Below are positions 57,906 through 64,000 of a stretch of 64,000 bases of DNA, piece by piece. The notes under the pieces were generated by a model, which saw nothing but the letters and a program-made list of their open reading frames with translations, did not search any database and was not told where the DNA came from. The translations under genes and the position numbers were made by a program. Positions within the stretch are counted from its first letter, which is position 1. Every line of letters starts with the position of its first letter. The stretch comes from Liolophura sinensis (taxonomy: Eukaryota; Mollusca; Polyplacophora; Chitonida; Chitonidae), in the NCBI RefSeq assembly GCF_032854445.1, contig NC_088302.1:39004191-39068190 (forward strand). The letters run 5' to 3'.

Positions 57906-60900
57906 TATATGTTATACCGCTGTCTACACAAAGTCTGAAAACTGCAGTACATAATTAACAGACAGGGCTTTGATCAAACCATTCTGGGATAACCCATGGT
58001 AAAGATGTCTGTGATATATCCCAGAGACAGCTAGCTCTGCCCTGAACCAACCTGGCAGAGAACCGATGATGGATTATGCAGTTTACACATGTCAAGCTTC
58101 ATCTGGAGGAAAAAGTAAACCAATGAATTAATATCTCTGATACATCAGCTTTTTCCTTTCGCTCTCTTTCTCATGTTGAAAGCTGTCTGCAAAAACCAAA
58201 AAAAAATGTGATAAAATATTTCTCAGTTTAAGCAAACAGTAATATTGAAAATCTCTGGAGGGATAGAGAAGGTTTCTGTGAATCATTAGAATCCACAAAG
58301 CAGACTGGAGTGTGTTTAGACAGGGTTGTGCAGGTTGCTGTCTGCTGCCGAGCAAATTGCCTCATGAAACCGCAAGTGAGAAAAGCCCTCAACATTGGAT
58401 GGAATTGGATGAGAAGCCACGGAGTTCTTGCAGCTCATGTATACAACCGTGTCTCTTTGAAGTTTGTCCGCGAATACAGAATTCTATTTCACAGAGATTG
58501 TAGACCAGTGGTTGTAATGACAGCCAGGTGAAGATAATATTGTAAAAGCTGTTACATGTTTCTGCGATTACCAGTGTGATACCTTTACACTGCCTGCAGG
58601 TAAGCCCACCTTTCACTATTACGTGAACGCCTATACAGAACGTTGCTCCGCCTACAGCAGGCATCAAGCACGGACACAGTATTAACTGAGGCTTACCGCA
58701 GATAACGGCTTACACCTACCATTAATAGCAAGTCGCTTCATTTAATGCCAGCTGCAGGCTACTCAAGCTGGGAAAATCCTATCTTGGGCAGAAAAATCAA
58801 CTGTGATCAGTGTTCAATCCCTCTCAGGCATCTCGCCGTGGCGACTGCCACCTCCAGCATCTGAAGCCTAATGTCTGCCGTGTAATGGATACAATGCCCA
58901 CTAACTGGAGCCTCTCACAACATTAACCAATTAATCTGTGTGTGCACGAACCCGCTACACATCTCTAAGGACTAGTTAGATCAGTGAGATGTTCTATGTA
59001 ATGCAGATTCTCCACTGTTTAAGCAGTCAGCTCAAAGAAAGCCAAGCCATTCTAACTGAATGAGAACAAAAACATTTGTGACACTGGAAATGTTGCCGTA
59101 AGAGATTATAAATCCGACTAAAAACACAAGAGTATTTGTTTAAAAGCTGCATTTCTGAACATTACTGTCAGACTCACAAATATCTCTGCAAATGTAACAT
59201 TGTGTGTAAGTAATGCTTTACTGTGTAAATGTAGAAAGATTCCAAAGTCAAAGATTTTATTTTTGAGTTTGTTTAACCTTATAGATGGATACATTTGAAG
59301 AATGTTCAATTCTTATTGTTCAAGGTGTCTCATTTCAATATTGCAGCAAGTTTTTTTCTTTATTTTTTTTGTATTAGTTTGTAGTGCGTGGCTTAAATAT
59401 CTACAACTGTTTCGCAGACATTTAGATCCAGAAAATTACAAGCAACAATCAAGTAAAGAAATAAAAGAAAAAGATAAGCCAATGATTGTATTCCGATGAT
59501 TGGTAACATGTTCTTGCAGAACGTGGTCAGATACATTCACAAGTACAAAAAAAAAAAATACTGTAACACATATTATTTCCAATTACAAATCATTGCAGTT
59601 GATTGAAATCTTGGTCAGTTGCCAGACATCCTTGACATTTATGATCAATCAATATTAAACCTATGGCCGCTTATTAAAACAAGTTTGATTAAGGGAGATA
59701 CTCACTGACTTAGCCATGTACAATGAGTTAATGTCAAAGCTCAGCCATGCGTTCCATGCCATAGACGAATCCCTAACCTTTATTCCCACCCCCCCACACA
59801 GGATTGTATATTCTCCAGATGAGCTAAATCAAAATATCTTACCCTCCTGAGGCACCAACGTTGCCGAAGTTTCTGAACACTGGAGCAAATCTCATTACAA
59901 TGTTTATGGATCATCCCGAAAGTCCTTCTGTGCATGGTCTCTTGTTTCATACAGTAAACAAATCTTTCCTGATAATATCTGGCAATGTTTATTCATGAGG
60001 ATATATGCTAGCAATCTGGCTGACAAATGACATCTGCATATCAGCACCTACATGTCTTGTGTATACAAAACAAAACGCAATGATGACGCTTCCATAAGCC
60101 AATGTTTAATTAGACTTCTTGGGTAGAAGTTGGACACATGTGCAGTATATGTACAGTTCAAGGAAGGGTGTCCATGGTGTTATGAAGAACAATTCGTTAC
60201 TTAATGGCTTGCAGAAATTGGGATCAAGGTAAATATATTGGGATCAAGGTAAAAGATGTCAACATCCAACAGTACCCCATAAAAGAGGATCTCCTTGTGT
60301 CCTTCAACTGACATTCTAGAAAATTTAAATTGGGCAAAAACCAAAATTTAGAAACTGAAATTTTACATTTTGCCATTAGAGTTGGACCTTTCTAACAACC
60401 CATTCATATAAACATTTCATAGTTTTTCCTGTCTGAAGTCATTGTAATTTAAACTTATGACATATTAACGGACTGATCTTTAAAGACTCCATATTGATCT
60501 TCACTTGATTTCGTCCGTTTGCTTTTATATATATTGTCTTAGTTCTTTTGTGGCTTGAGATGAACATTATTTTGGTCCTGGGATTACTGACCTGGAACAC
60601 CCATTGTGGTTGACAACTGGAACATAAATTTTTGATTGAATGTCTTACATATAATGCCTAGATTTAATTACCATCCATTATGGACATAATGTACCCTATC
60701 AAAGTGGGCACTGTGGCAATAAAACGGCTCGATTGCTAAAAATCAAAGTAAACCCTATTAGTAGGACAGTCTGAACAATAATTTACCTTTTTTAATTTAT
60801 AATTACATAATACAAGAGGGAGAAAAAAAGCAATCCTGGTTTAACTGAGAGAGTATAATTCAATACATAAAAAAGAATTATCCCACTACCTCCAAATAAC

Positions 60901-61940
60901 AGTCATAAATTTGGCCGTTTTTTCCAGCTATCTTGTCAAAGTGTTCATATAAATTTGGTTGGTAAGTAGGCATTCCACAATCTACTTTTAGCTTATTCAA
61001 AACAGGAGATACAGTTTATCCAAGTGGGAAATGTGCTAAATTAATATCTGCCACTCAAGCAAATACCATTTTGTCCTGAAAGAACAGTTAGTTAAAGCTG
61101 AGCAGTTGTTAACCGGCTTCTCTAATGGACACTTGTTGATACAAACTCTATCTTGTACCTGTAAAAGCCCCATATGCCTGGGCAGCATCGGAGTCTTTCC
61201 AGTTGTGCAAATCCTCGAGAGACAGCGCAGAGCGCACACACACAGGACAGAAGTAATCAGGTTTGTTGGTCAGCTGAATACAGAAGGCCACTTAAGATGC
61301 GGTCAGACTGTGTATAATCAGCAGATCGTGGGACATGTTAGACAGCTTCCCTTTAATCCTGGTTAGTCGGTTAAAGACTCGGCGTGAGGAAAATGTCACG
61401 ATGATTGACAGTCGCTCCGCTCACAGAAATCTTCTCTATTGATCATCTACCTCCGATAAAGCCCTCTTGGTAAGGTCTGGCTCGCCAGATGATCAGCAGG
61501 GTGGGTGCTATAGCTATGGTAAGGCGGCCTGTCCAGGAGATTAAATATCCACATCTACCCCTCATTACAATGCTGCTGTTGGGGGAAGAAGCCGAAAACC
61601 GTATGTGTTATTTATGAGAGCACGCTGTATGAAGTTCTTTGGTCACTGTATGATAGCCTGTGACATATACCTGTACATGTGTACCAGAAAAGTTAATCAT
61701 ACTAAAACAAATGAGCACAATATCACTAATATACTTACATGATAACCAAGTCTCTGGGTTTACTTCAGCACAAATACAATCAAAGTTTGTCCCTATTTTA
61801 GAACAGCCCAAATATAATTGTTACCTTTCACAAAATATCAGCGTCGTCTGTGCGCATGTTCATTCAAACTCAGCAATGAAGTTCCTTAAAATTTATGAAG
61901 TGGTTGGCATTACAACTTCTTCAAACTAAAGAATTATTTA
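57906..61940. other. Unique DNA, no gene seen
   Basis: No supported gene. The parts at about 58690-58960 and 61190-61600 hold more CpG and G+C than average and could be conserved noncoding elements, on composition alone. A 17-base word, ATTGGGATCAAGGTAAA, occurs twice at about 60218-60254. Short open frames near 58128-58667 and 61036-61366 are unrecognised. Confidence 0.6.
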
Positions 61941-61996
61941 ACCACTATAAATAGTACAGGTACAATTCTGATATTTACTGAAGACAATAATTTAAG
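61941..61996 (-). repeat. Short repeat shared with 52911-52970
   Basis: ACTATAAATAGTAC, TCTGATATTTA and CAATAATTT occur in the same order and strand as at 52911-52960. Here no tRNA-like head follows. It is probably a fragment of the same SINE. Confidence 0.5.
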
Positions 61997-62165
61997 CTAT
62001 ACTTGCTGAATACAGGAAATTTAATTTGATTAGCCAAGATGGATTTTTTGCCAAAAATCACAGATATAGCCTGGCAGATCAAGTTTTTTTTATCAAAAGT
62101 CTCTTGTTTACTCATGTATTTAACGATGATGCAATGTGGTGTCAGGAGCCTGCAAATACAGACAT

Positions 62166-62272
62166 TTCCTCCCAACACAATGTTTGGCTGTCATGGTATA
62201 AGTGAAATATTTGTGAGTACAGTGTAAAACACAGATCAAATAAATAAATAAATAAATAAATAAATCAAATAC
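62166..62272 (+). mobile_element. SINE (family B) 3' end with (AATA)n tail
   Basis: TTCCTCCCAACACAATGTTT, GGTATAAGTGAAATATTTGT, GAGTACAGTGTAAAACACAG and ATCAAATAAATAAATAAATA form the family-B 3' end and tail. Confidence 0.8.
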
Positions 62273-64000
62273 AGAGAAGACTGATGCACTGATGACAAAA
62301 CTATTGCAATCAGAAATCTTCCTTATTATAGCAATATTCCTGTGGAAAAAAAAACAAAGATATCTTACACGAAGATGTAACGCTTATAAACTGTTTTAAA
62401 GTTCCCATGCTGTGTAGGATGACAATCTACTGGGAATGATCAGGTGGCTGTAGGCCTTTAGATTACTAAAAAGCAATTTTCTGTACTGAGTGTACATTGT
62501 CATCGCAGGTAGGGGGGCAGGACATTTTAAACACTGCATTCTGTGAGAAGACTAAGAAATAAGCTTCATCAGTTAAATGCATGACCTTTTACCAAAAAAA
62601 AAAAAAAAAAATCAGGAACAATAATTCATCTCACATGCTTCTAATTCGCTTTATTACTTTCATATGTTTACAAGGGGTACTTCTGTGAGAAACTTCTGTT
62701 TCAATTGAAATAGTTCACACAAATGTCTTCCTTATACTGACATAATTCTTTCTCTCTTCCAGTAGTTCAGTAAGAATCCTTGATCAGCACATTAAATCTT
62801 ACGCACATCCTCTGATAGTATAACTTGTGACACTGAACATAACATAGCATAGTTAAGCTGTGAAACGTTTAAGGTGCACAGCTGGGGAATCGGCTTAAAG
62901 GTCTTTACCAGCATAAAGACCTTGGCTTGCTCCAGGCGATTACGCTGAAGTATGCTGTGTCAATCAACAAGGCGTTAATATGGCTCAGAACCTTAGTCTG
63001 ACAACATATCAAAGACTGTTTTGTTAGAATCATAAGGAATGGACATGCAACCTGCAAATGTCGTAAGAGATTACTTTTGGTACTGAAGGTTTTTTTGTTT
63101 TTTTTTATCATTCCACCTTCAACATTTTAAGATAAACAACACTCGTAAAATGAGGAAGTCCTTGATGAAATATTAGGTCATTCACTGAAGACCAGTTTAT
63201 AGAGGAACTGTAAGGTGTTTATTATTAGAGGAAAACAGATTTATCAGTCAAGACATCAGTCAAGAATATATTTACTACTCACAAGTGCTATGTGTTTTTC
63301 GCTATTTATTTTACTGTCTGAATTATATAAACAAAAAAATTCACCAACTTCCATGTCATTTTCAAGGTGAGTCGGGAAATAATGTAGCATATTGCTGCTT
63401 TTTGATCCGTAATGTGGATGAAATCATTTATTCAGTTCTTCATTATTCCTGCATTCAGGTATTCAGGTTCACTGTACCAGCATATATATCATATGTATAT
63501 CTTGACTTTTCTCTCTTCGTGTCGTAATCAAGTCAAGTTTTACCCACTGTATCTAATGGCCAAGATCTATTTATGCACAAAGATAAAAGCAAATTTCAAA
63601 AGCCTCACAGAATGCTTAACTACTGAACTGTATGGAATGTGTATCAATATGCAAGTTCAATATACTAGTATCCAGTCTGGGGTCTGCTTTGCCTATTTGC
63701 ATTGCGGGCAAAGCCAGTCCATAAAAATATTGTTGAGTTATAATCATTTATCCCTTTAATAGCCTACATTAAAGGACTTCTGGATAAATTTAAAAGTATT
63801 TAATCCGTGAAAGTAGTTGACCACATTTAAACCAGCTGACTATTCACTTTGACATCAAATACTCTGTAAAATGTGGTATGTGTTGCACACTGTTGGTCGC
63901 ATTTTTATTAAGACTTCCTGATTGACATGAAACCATGATGCAGGAAGAATGCCAGACCCAATTTATTTTCCTCCTGTTTTTTTTTTATTTCTGGACAACA
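62273..64000. other. Unique AT-rich DNA, no gene seen
   Basis: No supported gene. An A tract of 18 lies at 62594-62611. The overlapping plus frames at 63285-63759 (80 and 115 codons) are unrecognised. Confidence 0.6.

Overview
The window looks like noncoding DNA from a eukaryote, most likely a mollusc. It is AT-rich, has no operon-like gene packing and no ORF above about 140 codons, and is filled with eukaryotic repeats. The mollusc call rests on memory of the repeat ends. One family is a tRNA-headed SINE ending in GTTAAACCCCAAGCACTCAC, in three copies with clean target-site duplications. Another has ends like GCGTAAAACACCAATCAAAT plus an AATA-type tail. I recognise both as typical of bivalve and gastropod genomes, but this needs a database search. 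I cannot support any protein-coding gene, rRNA, functional tRNA or CRISPR array. The window is best read as a large intron or intergenic region.

Layout. 0-12 kb: mostly unique sequence with three copies of a short TA-flanked MITE, a 25-bp minisatellite, a poly-A-tailed tRNA-headed SINE on the minus strand, and a 5'-truncated SINE. 12-13 kb: a pair of inverted arms, then a small CpG-richer patch with a 32-codon ORF. 13-22 kb: SINEs, MITEs and the first copy of an interspersed element of about 0.7 kb. 22.8-25.5 kb: an 18-bp minisatellite, then a 31-bp minisatellite of 62 units. 26-32 kb: largely unique. 32-33.3 kb: an inverted second copy of the 0.7-kb element with a SINE nested in it, then a G-rich tract. 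33.35-36.2 kb: a 56-bp minisatellite of about 51 units. 40 and 44 kb: arrays of 27-29 bp and 26 bp. 48-64 kb: unique sequence with more MITEs, SINE fragments and a 65-bp minisatellite whose decayed edge has been invaded by a SINE and a MITE.

Seven minisatellites cover about 7 kb, roughly 11% of the window. The most interesting signals are in them. The 31-bp array keeps a 10-base block intact in all 62 units, and that block carries the PUF-protein pattern UGURNNAUA; it also shows a 248-bp higher-order offset. The 56-bp array carries the monomeric nuclear-receptor half-site TAGGTCA and a splice-donor-like AAGGTAGGT in most units. Separately, the palindrome TACATGTA is clearly over-represented outside the repeats. 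No function is demonstrated for any of these.
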